A stretch of DNA of 64,000 nt, taken from NCBI GenBank assembly GCA_018266435.1, contig JAFEAL010000012.1:23700-87699 (forward strand). The letters are read 5' to 3'. The translations under genes and the position numbers were made by a program. The stretch comes from Bacteroidota bacterium (GTDB lineage: Bacteria > Bacteroidota > Bacteroidia > Cytophagales > Cyclobacteriaceae). Shown piece by piece: positions 54,090-63,342 of the stretch. How positions within the stretch are numbered: the stretch's first letter is position 1; each line of letters begins with the position of its first letter. The notes below the pieces were generated by a model. The model was given only the letters and a program-made list of their open reading frames with translations, searched no databases and was not told the DNA's origin.

Positions 54090-56084
54090 CTAATTCTCGT
54101 TGTCTTTTTCTTTGAAGTACTTATCTTCATCAAATTCATCCGTCTTTTTCACAGTAGGTCCAATTTCTAAAATGCGGAACTCCGTACGTCTGTTTTTTTG
54201 CCGGCCAGCCGGATTATCCGTGCCATCGGGGTTGGTGTTGCGGGCAATGGGTACACGCTCGCCATAGCCTTTAGCGGTCAGTCGCTTGGGATCGATGCCT
54301 CTGCGGATCAAATAATTTACTGTGCTTTGGGCTCTGCGTTGCGAGAGCTCGAGGTTATAAACATCCGATGCAATGCTATCGGTGTGAGAGCCCATTTCAA
54401 TTTTTATTTCGGGGTTGTCCTCCAGCAATTGTGCCAGTTTATTTAATTCGCGGGCTGCAGCCGGCCTGATGTCTGCACTGTCGTATCCGAAATAGATATT
54501 GTTCAAAACAAATGAGACATTCTTCACTTTTTTATCCAGCACCATGAGAGTATCAAACGTGATGTTGGTTACCAATTCTTTCAATGTTTCGGGAGAAACG
54601 GATTTCCCCAATGTGGTAAACGATTGACGCTTGGTGAGGTAGCCATCGCGTTCGCCCAGCAAGAAATATCGTTCATTTTCATAAACCCGGAAAAGAAACT
54701 TACCGTCATTGCCGGTGGTATAATCTTGCATTACATCTCCTTCTGGGCCGAGCAGCGATACTTTGGTGTCAGGCAAAATTTCACGATTGCTGTCTTTGCG
54801 AAGTGAGTAGGTTATTCCTTGTAAATAATAATTGACAACTTTTAAATTGGGGTCATCATTTACGAATGTATAGATGTCGTCATCGCCTTTTCCACCTTCG
54901 CGGTTTGATGTAAAAAATCCTCGGTCGGGCTTGAACAGGTACAGGCCAAAGTCATCGCTTGTCGAATTCATGGTGGGGCCCAGATTAGTAATCTGCGTTT
55001 TGCCATTGACGCGATTCACCACAAAAAGGTCAAGCATACCATAGCCGGGGTGCCCATCGGAAGAAAAATATAACTTTCCATTGTCGGCCATGTAAGGAAA
55101 TAATTCATCTCCTGCCGTATTGATGTCGGGGCCAAGGTTTCTCACTTTGCCGAACCTTCCGCGGCTATCCATCTGTGCTGAATAGATATCTAACCCGCCA
55201 TAGCCGCCCTTTCTATTCGATGAAAAATATAGAGTTCTTCCGTCAGGACTCAATGAAGGGGTTGATTCCCAGTAATCGGGCGTGTTGATGTTGATGGGCG
55301 TGCCGGCTGTCCAGGCTCCATTTCTAAAGCGGGATAAATACAAGTCAACATCCTTCCCGCCTTTTTTCTTCCCGGTATTACCTCTTGCAAAAATCATCAA
55401 TTTGCCATCGGCAGAAAAAGTGATGGAGCCGGTATTTACGCCAAACATGTTGATTATCCCTTCGGGCAAGGATTTTAAAGTGTTGACATCAATATTTGCT
55501 CCTTTGGTATCTACTTGATAAATATCTGTAAAAGGTGTGCCTGATGCTTCATAAATTCTGGTATTAGCTCTTGATGAAGCGAAAAATAATTCACTGTTGG
55601 AGTAGGCCGGGCCATATTCTGCAAACGGTGTGTTGAGTGTTTCTAAATTTTTTACCCGGTAATAGTCCTTCTTTTGCAGGCTTGAAAGAACTTCAAGGCC
55701 TTGTAATTCTTTTTGAACGCGTGTTTTGAGTTCGTCATTTTCAGTATTGCTAACCACTTCTTCTAATTCTTTTTTAGCTTCCTCGTATTTTCCGTTGGCC
55801 TGAAGTGATTTGGCATAATACAGGCCAATAGAATCCTTCTTTGAACCGCGTCCTTTTGCTTTAGCATAAAAGGGCTCGGCTTCTTTGATGCGGTTTGATA
55901 AGCGATAGGATTCAGCCACAAAATAATTAGCCTTAAAATTATTAGGCTGCTTGGCCAGTACGCCTTTGTAATAGGCTATTGCCTTTTCATACTTAGCAAA
56001 CTGAAAAGACTTCTCTGCTTTCTTTTCGGGGCTGCAAGAAAGAATAAGAAGCAAAACTAATCCTATAAGTGAAAAAATTTTCAC
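54090..56084 (-). CDS. OmpA-family lipoprotein with TPR and PD40 propeller (PorE-like)
   Basis: About 664 aa. The GTG at 56084 gives MKIFSLIGLVLLLILSC, a clean lipoprotein signal; GTGs at 56096 and 56105 are also in frame. Domains in order: TPR (about 30-130), PD40/WD40 propeller (about 150-430, e.g. SLSPDGRTLYFSSNR), a carboxypeptidase-regulatory-like domain (about 440-510) and C-terminal OmpA (HTDSIASDVYNLELSQRRAQ, 550-650). This order is that of PorE, a T9SS peptidoglycan-anchoring component, but several similar OmpA proteins exist in Bacteroidota. Lipidated outer-membrane protein likely. Confidence 0.85.
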   Translation of the reverse strand: MKIFSLIGLVLLLILSCSPEKKAEKSFQFAKYEKAIAYYKGVLAKQPNNFKANYFVAESYRLSNRIKEAEPFYAKAKGRGSKKDSIGLYYAKSLQANGKYEEAKKELEEVVSNTENDELKTRVQKELQGLEVLSSLQKKDYYRVKNLETLNTPFAEYGPAYSNSELFFASSRANTRIYEASGTPFTDIYQVDTKGANIDVNTLKSLPEGIINMFGVNTGSITFSADGKLMIFARGNTGKKKGGKDVDLYLSRFRNGAWTAGTPININTPDYWESTPSLSPDGRTLYFSSNRKGGYGGLDIYSAQMDSRGRFGKVRNLGPDINTAGDELFPYMADNGKLYFSSDGHPGYGMLDLFVVNRVNGKTQITNLGPTMNSTSDDFGLYLFKPDRGFFTSNREGGKGDDDIYTFVNDDPNLKVVNYYLQGITYSLRKDSNREILPDTKVSLLGPEGDVMQDYTTGNDGKFLFRVYENERYFLLGERDGYLTKRQSFTTLGKSVSPETLKELVTNITFDTLMVLDKKVKNVSFVLNNIYFGYDSADIRPAAARELNKLAQLLEDNPEIKIEMGSHTDSIASDVYNLELSQRRAQSTVNYLIRRGIDPKRLTAKGYGERVPIARNTNPDGTDNPAGRQKNRRTEFRILEIGPTVKKTDEFDEDKYFKEKDNEN

Positions 56085-56114
56085 GAGTGTGCTCACATTT
56101 ACCACAAAGTAAAA

Positions 56115-56633
56115 CTACAAATTATTGTACTCATGGGATAACGCAGAGTATCTTAAATATCTTGCAAGCCAAGAGTTTTTCATGGGAATTTTCCATTCCG
56201 TTTTCAAGTCATGTTGGGTTGCAGCCATCGTATTAAACACCTCCGTTTGTGGGGTAATCAACCCATTCGTTACGGCCGGCTTTATGTCTTTGAGTGAAAC
56301 GATTGTCAGTTCACCATTCAACCAAAACGGGATTTGGGTTCGGTCAAAAAAATCTACATTCAGTTTATGTTGTAGGCTTTTCATTACACGGGTAGAGCCA
56401 TCAATGCTGCATCCACCAATCGAATGATGCGATTCATCTGCATACAAAATAACAAAGCGATCTTCGCGTATTTCAAAATTGCTGGGCAATGGGTCGCCAT
56501 GGGTATTCCATTCACGGCAAAAATCAGAAAGGGCTCTTTCTATCTCTGTTTTTTCTGATAAATAGAGTTTTCGATCCGCTTGAAAAACCCAAGCACGAGA
56601 AGTGGGCGATAAGTCTGAATGAGCAGTTAACAC
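56115..56633 (-). CDS. Conserved Bacteroidota protein (mislabelled ABC transporter ATPase family)
   Basis: 172 aa, GTG start at 56633. Contains the family pattern SRAWVFQADRKLY, DFCREWNTHGDPL, and DESHHSIGGCSIDGS with a conserved Cys. No Walker motifs at all, so the database name is wrong. Unknown function. Sits 30 nt upstream of the PorE-like gene on the same strand. Confidence 0.75.
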   Translation of the reverse strand: MLTAHSDLSPTSRAWVFQADRKLYLSEKTEIERALSDFCREWNTHGDPLPSNFEIREDRFVILYADESHHSIGGCSIDGSTRVMKSLQHKLNVDFFDRTQIPFWLNGELTIVSLKDIKPAVTNGLITPQTEVFNTMAATQHDLKTEWKIPMKNSWLARYLRYSALSHEYNNL

Positions 56634-56741
56634 AGCGTTTTTTTATTTGCAAAGTTAACATTTTGGTTTCGAATGCGGCTTTATAATTCTTCTTACTAAA
56701 ATAGATATTCGGCCTTATCTTGCAGAAATAATTTGATAGCC

Positions 56742-58097
56742 ATGATCAACCAGTACATTCAATCCAATCAAAAAAGATTTTTAGATGAACTTTTTGAACT
56801 GCTCCGCATCCCATCTGTGAGTGCTGACAGCCGTCACAAAAATGATGTGCGCCACGCGGCCGAATACATCGCCCAAAAGTTAAAAGAGGCCGGAGCTGAC
56901 TCAGTTGAGCTCTGTGAAACCAAAGGCCACCCGATTGTTTTTGGAGAAAAAAAAATAAATTCCTCCCTGCCTACTGTTTTAGTTTATGGCCACTACGATG
57001 TACAGCCCCCTGACCCGCTCGATTTGTGGACTTCACCACCTTTTGAGCCAGTGATCCATGACGAAAAAATTTTCGCCCGTGGTTCGTGCGATGACAAAGG
57101 TCAGGTGTACATGCACATCAAAGCATTTGAGGCCATGATGAAACTGAACCAACTTTCGTGTAACATCAAGTTCATGATCGAAGGCGAAGAAGAAGTGGGC
57201 AGCGATAATCTTGGCACATTCGTGAAAGAAAATAAAAACAAACTCAAGGCCGATGTGATATTGATTTCTGATACCTCATTAATTTCATTAGACTGTCCTT
57301 CCATCACCGTGGGTTTGCGGGGGTTGAGTTATCTGGAGGTGGAGGTGACTGGCCCCAATCGGGATCTGCACTCGGGCGTTTACGGTGGGGCGGTGGCAAA
57401 TCCTATCAACGTGCTTTCACAAATGATTGCGTCTCTTCACGATGAAAACGGAAGAGTGACTATTCCCGGATTTTATGATAAAGTAGCATTGTTGTCAGAA
57501 GCTGACCGAAAAAAATTGAATGAAGCCCCTTTCGATCTCAAGGAATACAAAAAAGATTTAAACATTGATGACGTATGCGGAGAAAAAGGTTATACCACCC
57601 TTGAGCGAACAGGCATTCGCCCTACGTTGGATGTAAACGGAATCTGGGGCGGCTATACAGGGGAAGGTGCTAAGACTGTTTTACCCTCGAAGGCATCGGC
57701 AAAAATTTCCATGCGATTGGTGCCCAACCAAAACTCACAAGAAATTGCAGAATTATTCACCCGGCATTTTTTGTCGATAGCACCTCAATCTGTAAAAGTA
57801 AAAGTTATACCACACCATGGCGGCCAACCGGCCGTAACGCCAACGGATTCAAAAGCATTCAAAGCAGCGAGTGCAGCTTTTGAAGAAGTATGGGGCAAGA
57901 CACCTATCCCTACACGTGATGGCGGAAGTATTCCCATTGTTTCACTTTTCAAAAATGAATTGGGGTTAGATACTGTGTTGATGGGCTTTGGTCTTGACAG
58001 TGATGCCATCCATTCCCCTAATGAACACTATGGGGTGAAGAATTTCTTGATTGGAATAGAAACTATTGTGGCGTTTTACAGACACTACAGTAAGTAG
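56742..58097 (+). CDS. M20-family dipeptidase
   Basis: 451 aa cytosolic zinc peptidase (PepV/CPG2-like). Metal ligands: GHYDVQPPDP (His, Asp) and EGEEEVGS, then RGSCDDKGQ; GRDGGSIP-like TRDGGSIPIV near the C-terminus. The lid domain is about 185-335. ATG at 56742 preferred to the in-frame TTG at 56733. No signal peptide. Hydrolyses dipeptides with wide range. Confidence 0.9.
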   Translation: MINQYIQSNQKRFLDELFELLRIPSVSADSRHKNDVRHAAEYIAQKLKEAGADSVELCETKGHPIVFGEKKINSSLPTVLVYGHYDVQPPDPLDLWTSPPFEPVIHDEKIFARGSCDDKGQVYMHIKAFEAMMKLNQLSCNIKFMIEGEEEVGSDNLGTFVKENKNKLKADVILISDTSLISLDCPSITVGLRGLSYLEVEVTGPNRDLHSGVYGGAVANPINVLSQMIASLHDENGRVTIPGFYDKVALLSEADRKKLNEAPFDLKEYKKDLNIDDVCGEKGYTTLERTGIRPTLDVNGIWGGYTGEGAKTVLPSKASAKISMRLVPNQNSQEIAELFTRHFLSIAPQSVKVKVIPHHGGQPAVTPTDSKAFKAASAAFEEVWGKTPIPTRDGGSIPIVSLFKNELGLDTVLMGFGLDSDAIHSPNEHYGVKNFLIGIETIVAFYRHYSK

Positions 58098-58101
58098 AAT
58101 A

Positions 58102-59088
58102 CTATTTTATAAAGTCATCAAATTTTTTATGGTCGCGGTGGTAGAGTACTTCTTTGGGAAGTGATTTGAAATACTCATAGGTAATTCTTAATCCTTCAAC
58201 TCGCGAAACCTTAGGCTCCCAATTCAATATGTTTTTTGCTTTTGAAATATCGGGTTGGCGTTGCTTGGGGTCGTCTTTGGGCAAAGGCAGGTGAACAATT
58301 TTTTGTGTGGTGCCCGTGAGTTTGATGATCTCTTCGGCAAACTCTTTGATGGTAATTTCACTCGGATTACCGATGTTCATGGGCAATACATAGCCGCTCA
58401 TCAGCAATCGGTAAATGCCTTCGACCAGATCATCTACATAGCAGAATGAGCGCGTCTGAGTGCCCTCTCCAAAAATTGTTAAATCTTCTCCCCGCAAGGC
58501 TTGTCCGATAAATGCAGGTAATACACGCCCATCGTTGAGGCGCATGCGTGGCCCGTACGTGTTGAAAATCCTGACGATGCGGGTGTCGAGTTTATGATAC
58601 GTGTGGTAAGCCATTGTCATTGCTTCTTGAAAGCGTTTGGCTTCATCGTAAACGCCACGTGGTCCGACTGGGTTGACGTTGCCATAGTATTCTTCAGGTT
58701 GCGGATGCACCGTAGGATCACCATACACCTCAGATGTGGAGGCAATCATGATCCTTGAGTTTTTTTGCTTGGCTAAGCCAAGGAGGTTATGAATGCCGAG
58801 CGATCCTACTTTTAGAGTTTGAATCGGAATTTTTAAATAATCGATTGGGCTGGCCGGTGAGGCAAAATGTAAAATGTAGTGTAGCTCTCCCGGTACGTGT
58901 ACAAACTTGGATACATCGTGATTGTAGAACTCAAACTCTTTCAGTTTGAACAAATGCTCAATGTTGCGCAAATCACCTGTGATGAGGTTATCCATGGCGA
59001 TCACTTCAAAGCCTTCTTTAATGAAGCGGTCGCATAAATGTGAGCCAAGGAAACCTGCTCCGCCTGTAATTAATATTCGTTTAGGCAT
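58102..59088 (-). CDS. UDP-glucuronate decarboxylase (UDP-xylose synthase)
   Basis: 328 aa SDR enzyme. GGAGFLG NAD loop (9-15), catalytic Y147-xxx-K151 in YDEAK, and [17 protein letters not shown], typical of UXS, mark it. Converts UDP-glucuronate into UDP-xylose. ATG at 59088 fits the SDR start; a TTG upstream is in frame. Start overlaps the stop of the UDP-glucose dehydrogenase gene by 8 nt, making a two-gene pathway unit from UDP-glucose to UDP-xylose for polysaccharides. Confidence 0.9.
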   Translation of the reverse strand: MPKRILITGGAGFLGSHLCDRFIKEGFEVIAMDNLITGDLRNIEHLFKLKEFEFYNHDVSKFVHVPGELHYILHFASPASPIDYLKIPIQTLKVGSLGIHNLLGLAKQKNSRIMIASTSEVYGDPTVHPQPEEYYGNVNPVGPRGVYDEAKRFQEAMTMAYHTYHKLDTRIVRIFNTYGPRMRLNDGRVLPAFIGQALRGEDLTIFGEGTQTRSFCYVDDLVEGIYRLLMSGYVLPMNIGNPSEITIKEFAEEIIKLTGTTQKIVHLPLPKDDPKQRQPDISKAKNILNWEPKVSRVEGLRITYEYFKSLPKEVLYHRDHKKFDDFIK

Positions 59089-60394
59089 ATATAGTTTGTC
59101 TTCCAATACTGAAATATGTGAAGCCCAGGCCTTTCATCAGCGATAAATCGTAAAGGTTGCGTCCATCAAAAATTACCAGAGCCTTCATTAATGATGTAAT
59201 TTTTTCAAAATCAGGTGTGCGAAATTCAGGCCATTCGGTAGCGATGAAAATTGCCTCTGCTCCTTCTACTGCCTGATACGGATCATCGAAATACTGGATT
59301 TTATTTCCTATTATTTTTTTTACATTTTCCATGGCTTCGGGGTCATGGGCTTTGACAACAGCACCTTCGCTAAGAAGTTCGCGAATGTTTTCTAATGAAG
59401 GGGCTTCCCGAATATCATCCGTGTGGGGTTTAAAAGATAAGCCCCACACAGCAATGGTTTTTCCTTTGAGGTTATTTTTAAAATGATTTTTAATTAACGG
59501 GATCATTTTTGTTTTCTGTACTTCATTAACTTCCATTACGGCATCGAGAATTTTAAAATCATAATTTGCTTCGTCAGAAGATTTAGCCAAGGCCTGCACA
59601 TCCTTAGGAAAACAACTTCCTCCATAGCCGATTCCCGGAAATAAAAATCGTTTTCCTATTCGGCTGTCAGTACCTATGCCTTTTCGTACGGAGTCTACAT
59701 CGGCTCCTAATTTTTCACAAAGATTGGCTATTTCATTCATGAACGTAATTTTGGTAGCCAAAAAAGAATTGGCTGCATATTTGGTCAACTCTGCCGAGCG
59801 TTCATCCATAAAAATGATTGGATTACCCTGACGGACAAACGGAGCATATAATGTTTCCATTACTTTTTTAGCCCGTTGTGAAGATGTGCCGATCACCACG
59901 CGTTCGGGTTTCATAAAATCATCTACAGCTACGCCTTCGCGCAAAAATTCAGGGTTGGAAACCACATCAAAGTCAACATTAGCTCCAGCTGAAATTTTTT
60001 GCTGTACTTTCTCTGCAGTACCTACTGGCACAGTACTTTTATCAACGATAACGGTATACTCCTTCAACAGTGAACCTAGTTTTTCGGCTACCCCCAAAAC
60101 ATATTTTAAATCGGCAGAACCATTTTCTCCGGGCGGGGTAGGCAGGGCTAGAAAAATAATTTTAGCTCCGGCTATTCCTTCTTCAAGGTTAGCTGTAAAA
60201 AAAAGTCTTCCCTGCCGCAGGTTCCGTTCAAATAATACGTCTAGCCCGGGTTCAAATATGGTGATCTTGCCGCTTCTCAGACTTTCAACTTTAGCCTGAT
60301 CGATATCAACACAGGTTACGGTGTTGCCGGTTTCAGCAAAACAAGTTCCAGTAACTAAGCCAACATATCCTGTACCTACAACTGCAATTTTCAT
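59081..60394 (-). CDS. ugd: UDP-glucose 6-dehydrogenase
   Basis: 437 aa. Rossmann loop [10 protein letters not shown] (7-16), catalytic Cys in [10 protein letters not shown] near residue 258, and [14 protein letters not shown]-terminal NAD-sugar domain. Oxidises UDP-glucose to UDP-glucuronate with two NAD+. First gene of an operon with the decarboxylase. Its promoter is at 60414-60448. Confidence 0.95.
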   Translation of the reverse strand: MKIAVVGTGYVGLVTGTCFAETGNTVTCVDIDQAKVESLRSGKITIFEPGLDVLFERNLRQGRLFFTANLEEGIAGAKIIFLALPTPPGENGSADLKYVLGVAEKLGSLLKEYTVIVDKSTVPVGTAEKVQQKISAGANVDFDVVSNPEFLREGVAVDDFMKPERVVIGTSSQRAKKVMETLYAPFVRQGNPIIFMDERSAELTKYAANSFLATKITFMNEIANLCEKLGADVDSVRKGIGTDSRIGKRFLFPGIGYGGSCFPKDVQALAKSSDEANYDFKILDAVMEVNEVQKTKMIPLIKNHFKNNLKGKTIAVWGLSFKPHTDDIREAPSLENIRELLSEGAVVKAHDPEAMENVKKIIGNKIQYFDDPYQAVEGAEAIFIATEWPEFRTPDFEKITSLMKALVIFDGRNLYDLSLMKGLGFTYFSIGRQTIYA

Positions 60395-60413
60395 GATTGA
60401 AATAAATAGCCTG

Positions 60414-60448
60414 CAAAAATAAGATATACGCCCTTATTAACATTACAA
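60414..60448 (-). promoter_or_regulatory. Promoter of ugd
   Basis: On the minus strand TTG (60446-60448), 24 nt later TATTTTTG (60414-60421). The -7 is exact and the spacing slightly long. It ends 19 nt before the ugd ATG. Confidence 0.6.
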
Positions 60449-60459
60449 CCTAACATTCG

Positions 60460-60491
60460 TTTGGTTCTTAGTAGTAAGCTAATTACTTTTG
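60460..60491 (+). promoter_or_regulatory. Bacteroidota-type promoter of acyl-CoA dehydrogenase
   Basis: TTTG (60460-60463), 20 nt, TACTTTTG (60484-60491) match the consensus exactly. Its position rules out a TTG codon at 60489 as the start and supports ATG 60513. It lies back to back with the ugd promoter. Confidence 0.8.
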
Positions 60492-60512
60492 AGCCTTCAA
60501 AAAACAAATGAT

Positions 60513-61682
60513 ATGGAAGTGATGACAGAAACACATGAGCAAATCAGTTTTGATATATCTGAAAATCAAAAAATGATTGCCCAGATGGTACGTGACTTTG
60601 GAGCGAAAGAAATTCGTTCCAAAATGATGGAGTGGGATGAGAACCAGCATTTTCCAGTAGATCTCTTCCACAAAATGGGCAGCCTTGGGCTGATGGGTGT
60701 TTTAGTGCCTGAAGAATATGGTGGGGCAGGGTTTGGTTACCACGAATACGTTACGGCCATAGTAGAGCTTTCTAAAATAGATGGATCAATTGGTCTGTCT
60801 ATGGCTGCTCACAATTCGCTTTGCACCGGTCATATTCTCCAGTTCGCCAACGAAGAACAAAAGAAAAAGTATTTGCCCAAGCTTGCTACGGGTGAGTGGA
60901 TTGGCGCTTGGGGGCTGACCGAGCCCAATACGGGCTCTGACGCGGGCAATATGCGTACCGTAGCAAAAAAGGAGGGCGATTATTTTATTCTCAACGGAGC
61001 AAAGAATTTTATCACACACGGAAAATCTGGGAATGTAGCGGTTGTCATAGCGCGTACGGGCGAAATTGGTGATTCGCATGGTATGACTGCCTTTATTGTT
61101 GAGCGTGGAACAGCCGGATTTACTGCCGGCAAAAAAGAAAACAAATTAGGTATGCGTGCCAGCGAAACAGCCGAGATGATTTTTACAGATTGTAAAATTC
61201 ACAAAAGCCAGTTAATTGGTAAAGAAGGCGAAGGCTTTGTGCAGGCATTGAAAGTTTTAGACGGTGGACGCATCTCCATTGCTTCACTTGGGTTAGGAAT
61301 TGCGCAAGGTGCGTACGAAGCAGCGCTTCAGTACTCCAAAGAACGGCATCAATTCAATAAACCCATCTCCACATTTCAAGGTATATCTTTCAAATTGGCA
61401 GAGATGGCCACTAAAATTGAAGCCGCAAAATTATTAATTCACCAGGCTGCCGATTTAAAAAACAAGCACAAACCCATGAGCAAGGAATCAGCTATGGCAA
61501 AACTATATGCTTCAGAAGTTGCCGTAGAAATAGCGAATGAGGCAGTACAGATTTTTGGAGGGTATGGCTACATCAAAGATTTTCCGGTGGAAAAGTTTTA
61601 CCGCGATGCTAAACTTTGCACCATAGGTGAAGGAACCTCTGAAATTCAAAAATTGGTGATATCCAGGGCGATTTTGAAGTAA
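60513..61682 (+). CDS. Acyl-CoA dehydrogenase
   Basis: 389 aa flavoenzyme of beta-oxidation (short/medium-chain acyl-CoA or butyryl-CoA type). Seen: [37 protein letters not shown]-like [10 protein letters not shown], and the catalytic Glu region in IGEGTSEIQ close to the C-terminus. Start at ATG 60513; the promoter at 60460-60491 occupies the upstream TTG. Cytosolic homotetramer expected. Confidence 0.93.
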   Translation: MEVMTETHEQISFDISENQKMIAQMVRDFGAKEIRSKMMEWDENQHFPVDLFHKMGSLGLMGVLVPEEYGGAGFGYHEYVTAIVELSKIDGSIGLSMAAHNSLCTGHILQFANEEQKKKYLPKLATGEWIGAWGLTEPNTGSDAGNMRTVAKKEGDYFILNGAKNFITHGKSGNVAVVIARTGEIGDSHGMTAFIVERGTAGFTAGKKENKLGMRASETAEMIFTDCKIHKSQLIGKEGEGFVQALKVLDGGRISIASLGLGIAQGAYEAALQYSKERHQFNKPISTFQGISFKLAEMATKIEAAKLLIHQAADLKNKHKPMSKESAMAKLYASEVAVEIANEAVQIFGGYGYIKDFPVEKFYRDAKLCTIGEGTSEIQKLVISRAILK

Positions 61683-61684
61683 TC

Positions 61685-61717
61685 CTTGCAAAATTGACCT
61701 ATAGCTTGCTATATTTG
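61685..61717 (+). promoter_or_regulatory. Bacteroidota-type promoter of rpsU
   Basis: TTG (61685-61687), 22 nt, TATATTTG (61710-61717). Only 19 nt separate it from the rpsU ATG. The -33 starts 2 nt after the acyl-CoA dehydrogenase stop. Confidence 0.75.
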
Positions 61718-61736
61718 CAGCCCTAATAGTAAAAAC

Positions 61737-61931
61737 ATGCTGATTATCAACATTAAGGAGAACGAATCGATCGACAAAGCATTGAAACGCTTCAAGAAAA
61801 AATTTGAAAAAACTGGTGTATTGAAAGAATTACGAGCAAGAACATCGTATACCAAACCTTCTGTGAAACGAAGAGATGAAATCATTCACGCAGCCTACCG
61901 CCAGAAGCAATACGCCAACGAAAATTATTAA
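61737..61931 (+). CDS. rpsU: 30S ribosomal protein S21
   Basis: 64 aa basic ribosomal protein of the small subunit. Starts MLIINIKENESIDKALKRFK and has the KTGVLKELRARTSYTKPSVKR core. Own promoter and terminator, so mostly monocistronic, with xerC and hpf following in the conserved Bacteroidota order. Confidence 0.96.
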   Translation: MLIINIKENESIDKALKRFKKKFEKTGVLKELRARTSYTKPSVKRRDEIIHAAYRQKQYANENY

Positions 61932-61958
61932 CATTTCATAGACATTTTGTCAACAAAG

Positions 61959-61992
61959 TCCCTCGTTAAAAAATTAACGAGGGATTTTTTTT
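61959..61992 (+). terminator. Terminator after rpsU
   Basis: A perfect 11-bp stem (61959-61969 with 61974-61984) with a four-A loop and eight T's. It lies 28 nt before xerC, so xerC needs readthrough or a second promoter. Confidence 0.9.
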
Positions 61993-62020
61993 ATCTTGTT
62001 CCTACAAGTGAGGCAAGTTG

Positions 62021-62902
62021 ATGATTGATTCATTTTTAAAATATCTCCGGTTTCAAAAACGGTACAGTCCCCAAACCATTCTTTCTTATCATACGGATCT
62101 TCAGCAGTTCACCGATTATTTGAATCAGGAGTTTGACAAAACTCCAACAGAAGAAGCTAACCATAGTCTCGTCCGATCGTGGATTGTAAAGCTGGTAGAG
62201 AGTGGTTTAGATCCCGTTTCCATTAACCGAAAAATTGCTTGCCTTCGTTCGTATTATAAATTTTTGCTGAAGCAAGAACGGGTAACAAAAGACCCGATGG
62301 TTAAAATTAAAATTCTAAAGACCAAAAAAAAATTACCACACTTTGTTCATGAAAAGGAAATGGAGTTGTCGCTAGACCAGTACGAGGCTGGAGAAGAAAC
62401 AGAGTTTGACAAACAGCGCAACCGGTTAGTGATAGAACTGCTCTACGGTACAGGGATGCGCCTGTCTGAATTGATCGGATTGAAAGACTCCAGCGTGAAT
62501 TTACACGACCAAACACTAAAGGTATTAGGAAAAAGAAATAAAGAACGTGTGATTCCATTCACTTCCGGCTTAGTACACATCATAGAGAAATACAAAAAAG
62601 TACGAAATCGGGAAGTGGAACGCAAAGAAGATCATTTGCTGGTATTAAAAAATGGCGAGCCGCTGTACCCAGTTATGGTAAACCGCCTGATAAAAAAATA
62701 TTTGAAAGAGGCAAACGTTGAAAAGAAAAGTCCGCACGTACTCCGCCATACCTACGCCACTCACTTATTAAACAAAGGCGCAGAGATTAATGCTGTGAAA
62801 GACCTGCTGGGTCACAGTAGTTTGGCGGCCACTCAGGTTTATACGCACAACTCTATGGAAAAATTAAAAAAGGTTTTTGATCAGGCTCATCCAAAAGCAT
62901 GA
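62021..62902 (+). CDS. xerC: Tyrosine recombinase XerC/XerD family
   Basis: 293 aa site-specific recombinase for chromosome dimer resolution. Catalytic residues: R147 (GTGMRLSE), K171, H239 and R242 (SPHVLRHTYATHLL), H265 (LLGHSS) and Y274 (TQVYTH), all intact. N-terminal SAM-like core-binding domain (1-90). ATG at 62021 follows a TTG in frame. Its place between rpsU and hpf shows a housekeeping, not mobile, origin. Confidence 0.93.
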   Translation: MIDSFLKYLRFQKRYSPQTILSYHTDLQQFTDYLNQEFDKTPTEEANHSLVRSWIVKLVESGLDPVSINRKIACLRSYYKFLLKQERVTKDPMVKIKILKTKKKLPHFVHEKEMELSLDQYEAGEETEFDKQRNRLVIELLYGTGMRLSELIGLKDSSVNLHDQTLKVLGKRNKERVIPFTSGLVHIIEKYKKVRNREVERKEDHLLVLKNGEPLYPVMVNRLIKKYLKEANVEKKSPHVLRHTYATHLLNKGAEINAVKDLLGHSSLAATQVYTHNSMEKLKKVFDQAHPKA

Positions 62903-63003
62903 AGTATACGTTAGTATAGATAGAAGATAGGTATAAAAAAATAATTCACTGCATTGTGATATTTCAGGTTTAACTACATGTTCCACTTAAATAATTATTT
63001 GTT

Positions 63004-63306
63004 ATGAAGCTACAAGTTCACTCCATTCATTTTAATGCTGATGCTAAGTTGATAGACTTTATCCAAAAGAAAGTGGATAAGTTGGATACCTACTATGACC
63101 GATTATTGGATGGTGAAGTCTTTTTACGACTCAACAATGAAGGAGTAGCCAACAAAACCGTAGAAATAAAACTAAAGGTACCCGGAAGCCAATTGTTTGC
63201 TAAAGAGCAGGCCCGTTCATTTGAAGAAGCAACTGACCTGGCTACTCAAGCCTTGGCCAATCAACTGAAAAAATTCAAAACGAAGTTAAGTGCAGGAAGA
63301 GTTTAA
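63004..63306 (+). CDS. hpf: Ribosome hibernation-promoting factor (short HPF/RaiA)
   Basis: 100 aa S30AE-domain protein binding the 30S subunit and halting translation in stationary phase. Starts MKLQVHSIHFNADAKLIDFI and has the KVDKLDTYYDRLLDGEVFL segment. The short form lacks the long C-terminal dimerisation domain. The upstream 101-nt gap may carry a growth-phase promoter. Confidence 0.95.
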   Translation: MKLQVHSIHFNADAKLIDFIQKKVDKLDTYYDRLLDGEVFLRLNNEGVANKTVEIKLKVPGSQLFAKEQARSFEEATDLATQALANQLKKFKTKLSAGRV

Positions 63307-63340
63307 AAGGAAAAGGCCTCGAATGAGGCCTTTTCCTTTT
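63305..63340. terminator. Bidirectional terminator between hpf and metK
   Basis: A perfect 16-bp inverted repeat (63305-63320 with 63325-63340), GAAT loop, with A-rich and T-rich flanks within the stem, so it can end both the plus-strand hpf and minus-strand metK transcripts. Confidence 0.85.
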
Positions 63341-63342
63341 AA

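Noticed and set aside
53918-54139. Possible toxin frame opposite the antitoxin-like gene
   Set aside because: On the wrong strand, overlaps the PorE-like gene's end, has no toxin motif.
62021-62902. XerC-type integrase as sign of a mobile element
   Set aside because: Placed between rpsU and hpf with all housekeeping motifs; no attachment-site repeats, transposase or phage genes nearby.
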